DNA from: Photobacterium galatheae
GTDB taxonomy: Bacteria; Pseudomonadota; Gammaproteobacteria; Enterobacterales; Vibrionaceae
Reading direction: 5' to 3'
Length of the DNA stretch: 64,000 nt
NCBI RefSeq assembly: GCF_000695255.1
Contig: NZ_JMIB01000008.1
Coordinates: 62,001-126,000, forward strand
The number at the start of each line of letters is the position of its first letter. The first letter of the stretch is position 1. The notes beneath the pieces are model-generated. The model ran no database searches and was not told the DNA's origin. It was given only the letters and a program-made list of their open reading frames with translations. A program made the translations under genes and the position numbers. Shown piece by piece: positions 42,455 through 52,344 of this stretch.

Positions 42455-43353
42455 TCAGCCTCGCTGACAGACGCCAGCACTGCCTCGCGGGTTGCAGCAA
42501 ACGCTTCTCTTAACCAGTTCAGAAAGATGCCCACTCTTTCATCCGCCTCAATCGCATGGGGCGAAAGCAGATAGTAAAAAGAGTCATCCGGTATGAAACC
42601 ACAAGGGGCAGCCAACTGCCCATTCCGGATATCACTGCCGACCATATAAATTGAACTCAGCCCGTAGCCTGACCCCGCGTGCACGGCTTCCAGCATAATG
42701 TAGAAATGTTCAAACCAAATATCATCGCTGCTAATGACGGGTTGATTGGTTCGTTGCTGCCACTCCGCCCAGGCATCTGGCCGGGTTTTGGTATGCAGTG
42801 TAGTGACAGAGCCTGAAAGTACTTCCCCGTTGGCATACTTTTCAGCCAGAATGACAGGCCCCATCAGTTCAGGGCCAATCGGCTCAGCATGATAATCTGC
42901 TTTCCAGTTGAAATCGTTCCGACGAATCGCAATATCCGCCTGACTTTTCACGAAATCAATTGGCCCACCAGAAGCACTCAGGTGCAGCTCGATCTCAGGG
43001 TGTGCCGCCTTAAAGTCAGCCAGTCGGGGGATCAGCCACTTCATCATGATGGTCGGCTCACAGGAAACAACCAGAGGGGCCTGATTTCCTTCCGTGTTCA
43101 GCTCTTTCAGTGCATTTTTCAGAATCGCCAACATCTCATGACAAGCCGTTCTTAATTTCACGCCGTCTTTTGTCAGGAAAATACCACGATTCCGCCGCTC
43201 GAATAAGGTCACACCCAGCACACTCTCTAATTGCTTGATCTGACGACTGACAGCCGATTGCGTCACACACAGCTCGTCTGCCGCTTTCACCAGACTCTGA
43301 TGCCGGGCGGCAGCCTCAAAAAAACGCAAAGCATTTAAGGAAGGTAAATTCAT
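42451..43353 (-). CDS. LysR-type transcriptional regulator (GcvA-like)
   Basis: A 300-residue LysR regulator. The winged helix-turn-helix covers about residues 5-64 (LNALRFFEAAARHQSLVKAA, then VTQSAVSRQIKQLE), and the effector domain opens at LVVSCEPTIMMKWLIPRLAD. The pattern resembles the GcvA/AmpR branch. It is divergent from the dioxygenase-LysE-ThrH cassette with only 107 bases between, the standard layout for a LysR regulator and its target. A nested palindrome lies in that gap. Its inducer is unknown but is probably an amino acid if the cassette is its target. Confidence 0.9.
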   Translation of the reverse strand: MNLPSLNALRFFEAAARHQSLVKAADELCVTQSAVSRQIKQLESVLGVTLFERRNRGIFLTKDGVKLRTACHEMLAILKNALKELNTEGNQAPLVVSCEPTIMMKWLIPRLADFKAAHPEIELHLSASGGPIDFVKSQADIAIRRNDFNWKADYHAEPIGPELMGPVILAEKYANGEVLSGSVTTLHTKTRPDAWAEWQQRTNQPVISSDDIWFEHFYIMLEAVHAGSGYGLSSIYMVGSDIRNGQLAAPCGFIPDDSFYYLLSPHAIEADERVGIFLNWLREAFAATREAVLASVSEAD

Positions 43354-43359
43354 ATCCGT

Positions 43360-43415
43360 GATTTTTTCTCAAGTATTTTGATTACAACAAATCAATATTC
43401 ATTTTACGAGAAATC
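43360..43415. promoter_or_regulatory. Nested palindromic operator between the LysR gene and the dioxygenase
   Basis: TTGATT-ACAACA-AATCAA (43378-43395) is an exact palindrome containing the T-N11-A core of LysR boxes. It lies inside a wider pair, GATTTTTTCTC (43360-43370) and GAGAAATC (43408-43415). Both are centred in the divergent promoter region, where a LysR protein controlling itself and the neighbouring cassette would bind. Confidence 0.6.
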
Positions 43416-43460
43416 ATCAACAATATGAACCAGATGACTTAACAAATATAACGACGTAAG

Positions 43461-44195
43461 TTGGTGACTGAAGTGTCAATTAAAGAGATTTGCAGTAGTC
43501 TAAGCGAAAAAAGCTATTGTTTCATTGATGGTGAAACCATGTCGTCCATCATTCTAAAACGGGATCCCTACGGATTAGATGACTGGGAACAATTTAAAAA
43601 TAGCTGGAATCATTTACAAATTGATACATACATGGCGGATGGTGGAACTTACAGAAAACGCAAATATGCGACCTTGAGTTCTCCGGCCTCTAGTGGCGAA
43701 TGGGTGCTTGAACCGCATCAACCTCATTATCAAGGGCTATATTATAATAACCTCAATGGCGGTGTTGAACGGCATTATGAACCAATTGACGATGATGTCG
43801 TCTATAGTAATGCTTTCAATCAAATCCTGAAATTAGGTTGTAATATTTTCAGCCAGCAATCACCTGAGGCTGATTGGCATATTGAAACACATCAGTTCCG
43901 TATTGAAGCCAATGGGGAAATCAGTGGAAAACCAACACCTGAAGGCATTCATCGTGACGGCGTTGATTTCATTTTAATGATGATGATCAATCACCAAAAT
44001 TTATCTGGTGGTGTCACTACGATTTATGATTTAGATAAAAAACCACTCACGAGATTTTCTTTAAACCAAGCGATGGATACTGCTGTGCTCAATGACCACA
44101 ACCTGTTCCATGGTGTCAGTGAAATATTACAGGACAACCCAGAACAAAATACCATCAGGGATGTACTTGTCGCGACATATCGTAAAAAAACATAA
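43461..44195 (+). CDS. 2OG-Fe(II) dioxygenase, amino-acid hydroxylase-like (PF10014 type)
   Basis: A 244-residue protein resembling the 2OG-Fe dioxygenase family that includes bacterial L-isoleucine 4-hydroxylase. The iron ligands appear as HRD in EGIHRDGVDFILMMMINHQN and the distal His in DHNLFHGVSEI; the Arg in NTIRDVLVATYR would bind 2-oxoglutarate. Family members hydroxylate free aliphatic amino acids in the cytoplasm; the substrate here is unknown. The start is unsure: TTG 43461, GTG 43464 and GTG 43473 are all possible and none has a strong ribosome site. The gene and the next two are AT-richer than their neighbours. It is the first of a three-gene unit with a LysE exporter and ThrH. 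Confidence 0.82.
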   Translation: MVTEVSIKEICSSLSEKSYCFIDGETMSSIILKRDPYGLDDWEQFKNSWNHLQIDTYMADGGTYRKRKYATLSSPASSGEWVLEPHQPHYQGLYYNNLNGGVERHYEPIDDDVVYSNAFNQILKLGCNIFSQQSPEADWHIETHQFRIEANGEISGKPTPEGIHRDGVDFILMMMINHQNLSGGVTTIYDLDKKPLTRFSLNQAMDTAVLNDHNLFHGVSEILQDNPEQNTIRDVLVATYRKKT

Positions 44196-44219
44196 TATAA
44201 CAACTGAGGGAATCTACTC

Positions 44220-44837
44220 ATGACAGAACTTATTGCGGTTGCCATTATAACGATTCTGGCCGTCATCAGCCCGGGGGCTGATTTCGCCATGGTCACACGA
44301 AACAGTTATCTTTATGGCAGAAAAGCAGGCATGCTGGCCGCCATTGGGATAGCACTCGGGGTACTGATTCACGTCAGTTATACCATTCTGGGCGTTGGTC
44401 TGGTCATTTCAAAATCGCCCATCCTCTTCTCTGTGATTAAAATCGTCGGTGCGGTTTATCTGGTCTACCTTGGCTTCAATACCTTTAGTACCAAGGTGAA
44501 GCTCGCAATCGATTTAAGTGGCACGAACGCCATGACCAATTTTCAATCACTACGTCAGGGCTTTTTTACCAATGCGCTCAACCCGAAAACAACCCTGTTT
44601 GTCCTGAGTACTTACACTCAGGTTGTGAACCCGGAAACCCCGCTGACACTCCAGATTGCGTATGGTCTCTTCATGTCTTTCGCCCATTGGTTCTGGTTCA
44701 GCCTGGTCGCACTGTTCTTTTCTCAGGAAAAATTACGTGCTGCGATGCTGAATAAACAAATTGTTTTAAACCGGGCAATTGGCAGCATCTTAATGTTCTT
44801 AGGTATCTCTCTGGCCCTTTCACCTATGGTAGGTTAA
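44220..44837 (+). CDS. LysE-family amino acid exporter
   Basis: A 205-residue inner-membrane exporter with about six hydrophobic helices. The N-terminal ISPGADFAMVTRNSYLYGRK carries the Pro-Gly signature of the RhtB/LysE family, and GFFTNALNPKTTLFVLS is the conserved mid-protein motif. ACTGAGGGAA lies before the ATG. It lies 24 nt after the dioxygenase and 4 nt before the ThrH-like gene, so one transcript is likely. The obvious idea is export of the hydroxylated amino acid, but the cargo is not shown by sequence. Confidence 0.9.
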   Translation: MTELIAVAIITILAVISPGADFAMVTRNSYLYGRKAGMLAAIGIALGVLIHVSYTILGVGLVISKSPILFSVIKIVGAVYLVYLGFNTFSTKVKLAIDLSGTNAMTNFQSLRQGFFTNALNPKTTLFVLSTYTQVVNPETPLTLQIAYGLFMSFAHWFWFSLVALFFSQEKLRAAMLNKQIVLNRAIGSILMFLGISLALSPMVG

Positions 44838-44841
44838 TCCA

Positions 44842-45438
44842 ATGAATATTGCTTGCATCGACATGGAAGGTGTTTTAATTCCTGAACTTTGGCCTTTACT
44901 GGCGGAAAAATACGATATTCCTGATCTGACTAAAACAACCCGAGAGGAACCAGATTATGAAAAACTGGTTTCAGAAAGAATTAACATTCTGAATCAGGAA
45001 AAAATTACCCTGTTGGACGTCATCAAAACCGTGGATGACATTGAGCCTTTGGATGGGGCAAAAGCATTTATCGATAAACTATCGAAGAAATATAAAGTCG
45101 TTCTGGTGTCCGATGCTTTTTATCAAATGCTTTATCCGCTCTGGTTGAAAATAGGCCAACCCAAACTTTACTGTCATTATTTTCAGTTAAATAAGAATGG
45201 GTTTATCGAAAAAGCCGACTATACCCGGAAAAAAGGAAAGATTGAAATCATTGAAAAATATAACCGAAATAACAATAATATTATTTCGGTTGGGGATGCA
45301 TTCAATGATCTGGAAATGTTGTCGGCTTCTAACACTGGCTATTTATTTCAACCATCCGACACGGTTCGGAAAATGGCTCCGCCGGTCAATATTGTTGATT
45401 CCTACGATCAAATTCTGACCATGGAACAACTCAATTAA
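44842..45438 (+). CDS. thrH: HAD-family phosphatase, ThrH type (phosphoserine/homoserine)
   Basis: A 198-residue HAD enzyme close to Pseudomonas ThrH, which has phosphoserine phosphatase and phosphoserine:homoserine phosphotransferase activity. Motif I is IACIDMEGVLIPELW, motif II KVVLVSDAFYQM, the Lys is in TRKKGKIEI and motif IV is ISVGDAFNDLEMLSAS. It starts 4 nt after the LysE gene. In this setting it may feed serine or threonine to the pathway, or remove phosphate from the cassette's product; neither is demonstrated. It is convergent to folA. Confidence 0.82.
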   Translation: MNIACIDMEGVLIPELWPLLAEKYDIPDLTKTTREEPDYEKLVSERINILNQEKITLLDVIKTVDDIEPLDGAKAFIDKLSKKYKVVLVSDAFYQMLYPLWLKIGQPKLYCHYFQLNKNGFIEKADYTRKKGKIEIIEKYNRNNNNIISVGDAFNDLEMLSASNTGYLFQPSDTVRKMAPPVNIVDSYDQILTMEQLN

Positions 45439-45474
45439 AACATGACATTATTTTAGTTTTGGCTTGGTTCCATT

Positions 45475-45505
45475 CAAACAGCTCCCACCTAATCGGCGGG
45501 AGCTG
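45475..45505 (-). terminator. Hairpin between thrH and folA, probable folA terminator
   Basis: CAGCTCCC (45479-45486) pairs exactly with GGGAGCTG (45498-45505), and on the minus strand the stem runs into TTTG. As the genes converge, it may serve both. Confidence 0.65.
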
Positions 45506-45520
45506 AATCGATCAGACTCA

Positions 45521-46015
45521 TCATTCAGAAGACGTGTTTCGCTCCAACACGACAAATGCCATGTCATGGGCATTTTTGTCATCCGCACTGTAAGTCTCCT
45601 GATAAGTCTGTTGCCAGCCCTCTCCCCAGTCAGGGAAACAGGTATCGCCGTCAACACTGAGTTCGATAAAAGTCAGGTACAAACGATCTGCGATCGGCAG
45701 ACACTCAGCATACACACTGCCACCACCAATGATCATCAATTCATCAACGTCTCCTGCCGCAGCTTTTGCCGCGTCAAGACTGCCGACCACAGTCACACCT
45801 TCCGCAGAAAACTCAGGACTGCGACTGATCACAATGTTATGACGTCCCGGCAACGGCCGGCCAATGGATTCAAACGTTTTGCGCCCCATGACCACAGGTT
45901 TTCCCAAGGTGACTTTCTTAAACCAGGCAAAGTCTGCGGGCAGGTGCCAGGGCATCGCATTATCCTTACCTATCACTCTGTTCTTTGCCATGGCGGCAAC
46001 CATACTGATGATCAC
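45521..46015 (-). CDS. folA: Dihydrofolate reductase
   Basis: A 164-residue NADPH-dependent enzyme that regenerates tetrahydrofolate, the target of trimethoprim. NRVIGKDNAMPWHLPADFAW contains the active-site Asp, VMGRKTFESIGRPLPGRHN the cofactor site and IIGGGSVYAECLPIADRLYL the Gly loop. The GTG at 46015 is chosen as start because GGAG lies 8 nt upstream and the protein then begins as other DHFRs do. The codons before it belong to no known family. It lies 14 nt after the YjjB-like gene on the same strand. Confidence 0.96.
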   Translation of the reverse strand: MIISMVAAMAKNRVIGKDNAMPWHLPADFAWFKKVTLGKPVVMGRKTFESIGRPLPGRHNIVISRSPEFSAEGVTVVGSLDAAKAAAGDVDELMIIGGGSVYAECLPIADRLYLTFIELSVDGDTCFPDWGEGWQQTYQETYSADDKNAHDMAFVVLERNTSSE

Positions 46016-46029
46016 GCATCTTACTCCTT

Positions 46030-46503
46030 TTAAATCACGGGCCGGCGACGATAAAACATTAAGCCGGGCATTGCCAGTCCAATTGCCAGTGCAGCAATCG
46101 TAAAGGCAGCCGTAATTCCATTCGTCACCATCGACTGCCACAATGCCTGACTATAACCTTGCTGATTCATTTCAACCAATGCAATCATCGTTTTAAAGGC
46201 ATACACACCGGGAACCATCGGAATCACCGCAGCAACGGTAAAGACATGCGGCGGGGCCACTAAACGCCTTGACCAGAAAATACCGGTCATGCCAACCAGC
46301 ATCGCCGCAAAAAAGCTGGCCCATTCAATGGGCATCGCATTGTGCATGAGCACAAACCGACAACCATGCCCGATTGCGCCCGCCAGCGCACAGTACTTCA
46401 ATGCCCGGACCGGCACATTGAACACCATCGCAAAGCCAACTGCGGGGATCGCCGCCAGTACCATATCTGCAGATAATGCATACATCCATTGCCAGATCGT
46501 CAT
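46030..46503 (-). CDS. yjjB: ThrE-family exporter, small subunit (YjjB-like)
   Basis: A 157-residue membrane protein with four or five helices, the same length as E. coli YjjB. PAVGFAMVFNVPVRALKYCAL and AAVIPMVPGVYAFKTMIAL are typical of the ThrE C-terminal half (DUF3815). In E. coli YjjP and YjjB act together and have been linked with succinate export; the founding family member exports threonine. The ATG at 46503 follows GGGGGTGG. Its start overlaps the yjjP-like stop by 4 bases. Confidence 0.88.
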   Translation of the reverse strand: MTIWQWMYALSADMVLAAIPAVGFAMVFNVPVRALKYCALAGAIGHGCRFVLMHNAMPIEWASFFAAMLVGMTGIFWSRRLVAPPHVFTVAAVIPMVPGVYAFKTMIALVEMNQQGYSQALWQSMVTNGITAAFTIAALAIGLAMPGLMFYRRRPVI

Positions 46504-47279
46504 GCCAGCCACCCCCAAACATTGAACAAATTCATGGCGGCAACGATGCCTAAACTGGTTGCCATCGTCAGCAAACTGGCCATCACCCAACGGGAAATTC
46601 CCAGGTTTACAAACCCCGAGACCATATCCGCCACGGCATTGATCAGCGGGAACCCGGGCACCAGTAACAGTACCGATGAAGCCATGGCCAGAAACGGCTG
46701 ATTTCCCCAGCCGAATAGCGGGGCAATCGCCGACACAGACGTCGCGACAAACGCCGCAGCGGCAAAAGTAAGCAATGGGTTAAAATGATGCTGTGCCATC
46801 ATGAGCCGCAGCGCCATGGCTGCAGCCGCCGCCAAGGCTGTGATCGCCGCGATCTTCCCGTCCCCGCCAGCCAGAATACTGAATGCGCCACAGGAGAGTC
46901 CGATCATCACCGTGACCAGTACTGGCGGATAACGCTGAGGCTGAATTCTGTCCAGCCGCTTCGCCAGTGTCCGGTGATCCAGCAGACCTTTTTCAGCCAT
47001 GATACACACATGATGGATCCGTGTGATCACCGCCATGTTGATCCCATGATCCCGGCACCGGCGGGTCGTGGTCATACAATGGCCCTGACGCCGGATAGTG
47101 ACGACAATCGCATTCGCCGTCAGGGCAATATCCACTTCCTCCGCACCCATTGCTAAACCGACGCGCTGACTGACATTCACGACCACAGCCGATTCCGCAC
47201 CATGCTGAAGCAACTTTTGTCCGACCTGCGCCACGATTCGGGCAATGTCGCGTAACACACTCACTGATACTTTCTCCAT
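46500..47279 (-). CDS. yjjP: ThrE-family exporter, large subunit (YjjP-like)
   Basis: A 259-residue protein whose N-terminal cytoplasmic half (ARIVAQVGQKLLQHGAESAV, with the conserved Gly-Ala-Glu-Ser) is followed by about five membrane helices including LVPGFPLINAVADMVSGF. This is the ThrE N-terminal domain (DUF1212). The ATG at 47279 follows CAGGAAGG; the frame is open 35 codons further without a ribosome site. It forms a two-gene exporter with the YjjB-like protein, probably cotranscribed with folA. Confidence 0.88.
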   Translation of the reverse strand: MEKVSVSVLRDIARIVAQVGQKLLQHGAESAVVVNVSQRVGLAMGAEEVDIALTANAIVVTIRRQGHCMTTTRRCRDHGINMAVITRIHHVCIMAEKGLLDHRTLAKRLDRIQPQRYPPVLVTVMIGLSCGAFSILAGGDGKIAAITALAAAAAMALRLMMAQHHFNPLLTFAAAAFVATSVSAIAPLFGWGNQPFLAMASSVLLLVPGFPLINAVADMVSGFVNLGISRWVMASLLTMATSLGIVAAMNLFNVWGWLA

Positions 47280-47348
47280 GCCTGCCTTCCTGAGGCTTCC
47301 CCATTTAAGATTATCTCCGTTGAGGAGAATATCAGTTTGATGAAGCAC

Positions 47349-47377
47349 AAAAAAACCGCTCCTGAGAGCGGTTTTTT
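47349..47377 (-). terminator. Terminator of the rplU-rpmA-cgtA unit
   Basis: AAAAAACCGCTC and GAGCGGTTTTTT form a near-perfect stem around CTGA, 19 nt beyond the cgtA stop. Both flanks are A/T-tracts, so it can work in both directions. Confidence 0.92.
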
Positions 47378-47395
47378 GCAACAAAGATTGCTGGA

Positions 47396-48607
<1,212 letters not shown>

Positions 48608-48710
48608 TCAGGCAGCTATCGCTACTCTGCTTATTGTAATACCAATCGGAATAATTCTCAGGCAAGGCTTTGCCCATAGGCAGCAGAACGGTAGCGCTCT
48701 GCGTCATAAC

Positions 48711-48738
48711 AAAAAGCCCCGCCAGTAGGCAGGGCTTT
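48711..48738 (-). terminator. Terminator between rpmA and cgtA
   Basis: On the minus strand GAAAGCCCTGCC and GGCGGGGCTTTTT form a stem with a T-tract, 20 nt past rpmA. It should let ribosomal protein genes be expressed above cgtA. Further on, TAATACCAATCGGAATAA (48637-48654) resembles a short repeat common between genes in vibrios. Confidence 0.85.
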
Positions 48739-48760
48739 CATGTTCTTGGCGAACCCGAGA

Positions 48761-49030
<270 letters not shown>

Positions 49031-49040
49031 CTAATTCTTC

Positions 49041-49352
49041 TTAAGCGCTGATGCCAGTGATCTTGACTTCAGTGAACCACTGACGGTGGCCCATTTGCTT
49101 ACGAGAATGCTTACGACGACGGAACTTAACGATTTTCACTTTATCGCCACGACCGTGTGTAATTACTTCTGCAGTCACTTTGCCACCAGCTACGAATGGC
49201 GCACCAACTTTAACGTCTTCGCCGTTAGCAACCAGCAGAACGCTGTCAAATTCAACGTTCGCACCAGTTTCAACGTCCAGTTTTTCCAAGCGTAAGGTCT
49301 GGCCTTCGCTTACTCGGTGTTGCTTACCACCACTTTGGAAAACAGCGTACAT
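49041..49352 (-). CDS. rplU: 50S ribosomal protein L21
   Basis: A 103-residue ribosomal protein starting [39 protein letters not shown] is the conserved basic rRNA-binding segment. The length equals that of E. coli L21. It is the first gene of rplU-rpmA(-cgtA), behind a strong promoter, and divergent from ispB as in E. coli. Confidence 0.99.
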   Translation of the reverse strand: MYAVFQSGGKQHRVSEGQTLRLEKLDVETGANVEFDSVLLVANGEDVKVGAPFVAGGKVTAEVITHGRGDKVKIVKFRRRKHSRKQMGHRQWFTEVKITGISA

Positions 49353-49440
49353 GTCTTACTCCGCTCTTCCGCATAGGCCATCTGCCACGTAAAAAATGGG
49401 CAATGGGTATGCGCTTAATCTTGTCATCAATAGGGCGCGA

Positions 49441-49469
49441 ATATTACTGGAAAACGCAGGTCTTGGCAA
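49441..49469 (-). promoter_or_regulatory. rplU promoter
   Basis: On the minus strand TTGCCA and TAATAT are separated by exactly 17 bases. The sequence after the -10 is GC-rich (CGCGCCC), a discriminator typical of growth-rate and ppGpp controlled promoters. It would start an mRNA about 80 nt before rplU. Confidence 0.7.
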
Positions 49470-49629
49470 GCCGTTGGCTAAAGAAAATTGGTGAAAAGCT
49501 GCTCAGCAGGAAAAGTCATTCAAATTGCCTTACCAGAGGTTAGGAAGCTGACAAGTTTTTAGTGTAGTATGCGTGCATATTTCTTAATTTGATTGCGCCG
49601 ATACGGCTTACAATTTTGCTGGATGTATC

Positions 49630-50601
49630 ATGGATTTCAAAGCTATCCAAGCACTCACCGCCAATGACATGGCGGCGGTTGACGCAAAGATTCAAGCACA
49701 ACTGACCTCAGAAGTCGCCCTGATCAACCAACTGGGATATTACATTGTCAGCAGTGGCGGCAAACGACTCCGTCCAATGCTGGCCGTGCTGGCAGCCCGG
49801 GCCTTAGGCTACGAAGGGGATCAGCATACCACTGCCGCTGCCTTCATTGAATTTACCCATACGGCGACCCTGCTCCATGACGATGTCGTGGACGAGTCAG
49901 ACATGCGTCGGGGGAAGGCGACCGCAAACGCTGCTTTCGGGAATGCAGCCAGTGTGCTGGTCGGCGATTATATCTACACCCGGTCCTTTCAAATGATGAC
50001 CAGCCTGCGATCGTTGCGGATCCTGGATATCATGAGTGAAGCGGTGAATGTCATTGCCGAGGGCGAAGTACAGCAGTTAATGAACTGCAACGATCCCGAT
50101 ACAACCGAAGCCAGCTACATGCAGGTCATTTATTCAAAAACAGCCCGCCTGTTCGAAGCTGCAACCCAGGTCGCCGCCATACTGGCCAAAGCACCAGAAA
50201 CAGTTGAGACAGCCATGCAGGACTATGGCCGCTATCTGGGCACGGCTTTCCAGCTCATTGATGATGTTCTGGACTACAGCGCCGACGGTGAAGAAATGGG
50301 TAAAAATGTTGGTGATGATCTGGCGGAAGGCAAACCCACACTACCACTGCTGCATGCCATGCACCACGGTAATGCTGAACAGTCAGCCATGATTCGCGAA
50401 GCGATCGAACAAGGTAACGGACTGGATAAACTACAGCCGATCCTAGCCTGTATGGAAGAACAGGGCTCACTGCGCTATACACAGCGACGTGCTGAGGAAG
50501 AAGCCGAAAAAGCAGTTGCCGCGCTGTCTGTATTGCCTGACAGTGAATATAAAACAGCGCTGATCGCGTTGGCACGCCTGTCGGTCAATCGCACCAAATA
50601 A
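49630..50601 (+). CDS. ispB: Octaprenyl diphosphate synthase
   Basis: A 323-residue trans-prenyltransferase that makes the C40 side chain of ubiquinone and menaquinone. The two Asp-rich motifs are LLHDDVVDESDMRRG and QLIDDVLDYSADGEEMGKN; GGKRLRPML is the substrate-binding lead-in. The length matches E. coli IspB (323). It is a single gene, divergent from rplU, ending in a terminator. Confidence 0.97.
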   Translation: MDFKAIQALTANDMAAVDAKIQAQLTSEVALINQLGYYIVSSGGKRLRPMLAVLAARALGYEGDQHTTAAAFIEFTHTATLLHDDVVDESDMRRGKATANAAFGNAASVLVGDYIYTRSFQMMTSLRSLRILDIMSEAVNVIAEGEVQQLMNCNDPDTTEASYMQVIYSKTARLFEAATQVAAILAKAPETVETAMQDYGRYLGTAFQLIDDVLDYSADGEEMGKNVGDDLAEGKPTLPLLHAMHHGNAEQSAMIREAIEQGNGLDKLQPILACMEEQGSLRYTQRRAEEEAEKAVAALSVLPDSEYKTALIALARLSVNRTK

Positions 50602-50624
50602 CCCCTTGCTCTTCCCCTTCTCAA

Positions 50625-50652
50625 TGGCCTGAGCTTCTCTCAGGCCATATTC
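50625..50652 (+). terminator. Terminator of ispB
   Basis: TGGCCTGAG and CTCAGGCCA form a perfect 9-bp stem with a 5-nt loop, followed by the weak tail TATTCTTG, 24 nt after ispB. Confidence 0.65.
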
Positions 50653-50749
50653 TTGTCGTTCGTCAGCCCGTTCGTTCAATTCTCTGGATATTCCATTTGC
50701 TATAGTTAAACAGACCCTGGGTAGATTACTTCCGGAGCGGGAGGTCAGT

Positions 50750-50941
50750 ATGCAAGCCAAAGATCTGAAACGGGGCATGTGGGTCGAATATCCGCAAGGG
50801 ATCGCAGAAGTGATCGAAATTGATCCGGATCATGACACTGCGCTGATCGAAAACCTCAAAGATCATAAAAGGATCCACATCCAATGCAGCGAGTTAATTG
50901 ACGAACCTCAGCTACATGGTAACTGCAGAGATTATTACTAA
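50750..50941 (+). CDS. Small conserved-looking protein of unknown function (63 residues)
   Basis: A 63-residue soluble protein starting MQAKDLKRGMWVEYPQGIAE. The pattern of short hydrophobic strands (WVEYPQGIAEVIEID, DTALIENL) suggests a small beta-barrel fold such as KOW or Tudor, which is only an impression. CGGGAGGT lies 6 nt before the ATG, an excellent ribosome site, and a terminator follows, so it is very likely expressed. It has a single-gene setting between ispB and the convergent mdh. I do not recognise the family. Confidence 0.75.
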   Translation: MQAKDLKRGMWVEYPQGIAEVIEIDPDHDTALIENLKDHKRIHIQCSELIDEPQLHGNCRDYY

Positions 50942-50974
50942 TCCGTCAATCTCAATGGTGGCTCTCATAAACAA

Positions 50975-50998
50975 CAAAGCGGCCAATAGGCCGCTTTG
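50975..50998. terminator. Bidirectional terminator between the 63-residue gene and mdh
   Basis: CAAAGCGGCC and GGCCGCTTTG form a perfect 10-bp stem around AATA between two convergent genes. Confidence 0.85.
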
Positions 50999-51037
50999 TG
51001 TCATGTGATCCAGTGCAAACTGGAACAGGTCTGTCGC

Positions 51038-51976
51038 TTACTTCGCAGCGAACTCTTCGCCCAGCTTGATATCACCTTTCAGTGTATCCAGCATGCTGTC
51101 CAATGCGTTTTGTTCAAATGCACTCAGTGGGCCGTAATCCAGAATTTCTTCAATCCCGTTTTTACCCAGACGAACTGGCTGTGCGAAGAAACGGGCATGT
51201 TTACCATTTCCTTCAACATAAGCACATTCAACCACGTTCTGTTCACCTTGCAGGGCGCGAACCAGTGACAGACCAAAACGGCAAGCCGCCTGACCCATAG
51301 ACAACGTCGCAGAACCGCCGCCGGCTTTTGCTTCAACAACTTCAGTACCCGCATTCTGGATACGAGGCGTCAGGGATTTCACTTCTTCTTCTGTGAACGT
51401 TACACCTTCAACCTGAGACAGCAGCGGCAAAATGGTGACACCAGAGTGACCGCCAATTACCGGCACACTCACTTCACGTGGGTTCAGACCTTTCAGCTCA
51501 CCGACGAAAGTTTCAGAACGAATGATGTCCAGCGTCGTCACACCAAACAGTTTACGCTCGTCGTAGACACCGGCTTTTTTCAGAACGTCTGCAGCAATCG
51601 CAACTGTCGTGTTTACTGGGTTCGTGATGATACCCACGCAAGCCTGAGGGCACACAACAGCAATTTTCTCAGCCAGAGATTTCACAATCCCTGCGTTCAC
51701 ATTGAACAGATCCGCACGATCCATACCTGGTTTACGCGCGACGCCCGCAGAAATCAGAACCACATCTGCACCTTCCAGTGCCGGCGTTGGATCTTCACCC
51801 GCATAGCCTTTGATCGAAACAGGCGTAGGGATGTGGCTCAGGTCAGCCGCGACACCTGGAGTTACAGGGGCAATATCATAAAGTGCCAGGTCAGAGCCGG
51901 CAGGCAGTTCATTTTTCAGTAGCAGAGCCAGAGCCTGGCCAATACCACCAGCCGCGCCAATAACAGCAACTTTCAT
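51038..51976 (-). CDS. mdh: Malate dehydrogenase
   Basis: A 312-residue NAD-dependent enzyme of the citric acid cycle, interconverting malate and oxaloacetate. [20 protein letters not shown] is the NAD loop, [20 protein letters not shown] holds substrate Arg residues and [15 protein letters not shown] the catalytic His. The length matches E. coli Mdh (312). GGAGAA lies before the ATG. It is a single gene divergent from argR, an arrangement shared with other vibrios and enterics. Confidence 0.99.
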   Translation of the reverse strand: MKVAVIGAAGGIGQALALLLKNELPAGSDLALYDIAPVTPGVAADLSHIPTPVSIKGYAGEDPTPALEGADVVLISAGVARKPGMDRADLFNVNAGIVKSLAEKIAVVCPQACVGIITNPVNTTVAIAADVLKKAGVYDERKLFGVTTLDIIRSETFVGELKGLNPREVSVPVIGGHSGVTILPLLSQVEGVTFTEEEVKSLTPRIQNAGTEVVEAKAGGGSATLSMGQAACRFGLSLVRALQGEQNVVECAYVEGNGKHARFFAQPVRLGKNGIEEILDYGPLSAFEQNALDSMLDTLKGDIKLGEEFAAK

Positions 51977-52344
51977 TTTCGTTCTCCTTTACGATAGATG
52001 TGAGGGTTCATGAGGCAGACCCTTCGCACTGACATCAGGTGTAGGCCCAATGTTTCAAACCCTTACTTATATATCTCAGTTTCTCGGGCACCAAGACGGT
52101 ATAGCAAGCCTAAAAGAAATACAATCATACCCCCTCAGCTTTGCGATGTTACGCAAGCTGTCATCACATTTTTTATTCAACAGAAAAGGTAAACACCAGT
52201 CTCAATTGCAGCTATTTTCAATAATTATGCAGTCAGCTACACTCATAACAATAACTTAGTCCCAAGATTGCATGAACACTGATTGCTACAGCCTACGAGG
52301 TTGTGACAAAATATGACCCCTCTCCCTGTACATGAAATTTACTT
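51977..52344. promoter_or_regulatory. Divergent mdh/argR intergenic region
   Basis: These 368 bases hold no credible gene. A half-site like the ARG box (ATTTTTTATTCA, about 52168-52179) could serve ArgR autoregulation, but only one half is well kept. The stretch 52180-52290 is AT-rich and probably contains the argR promoter. Confidence 0.3.
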
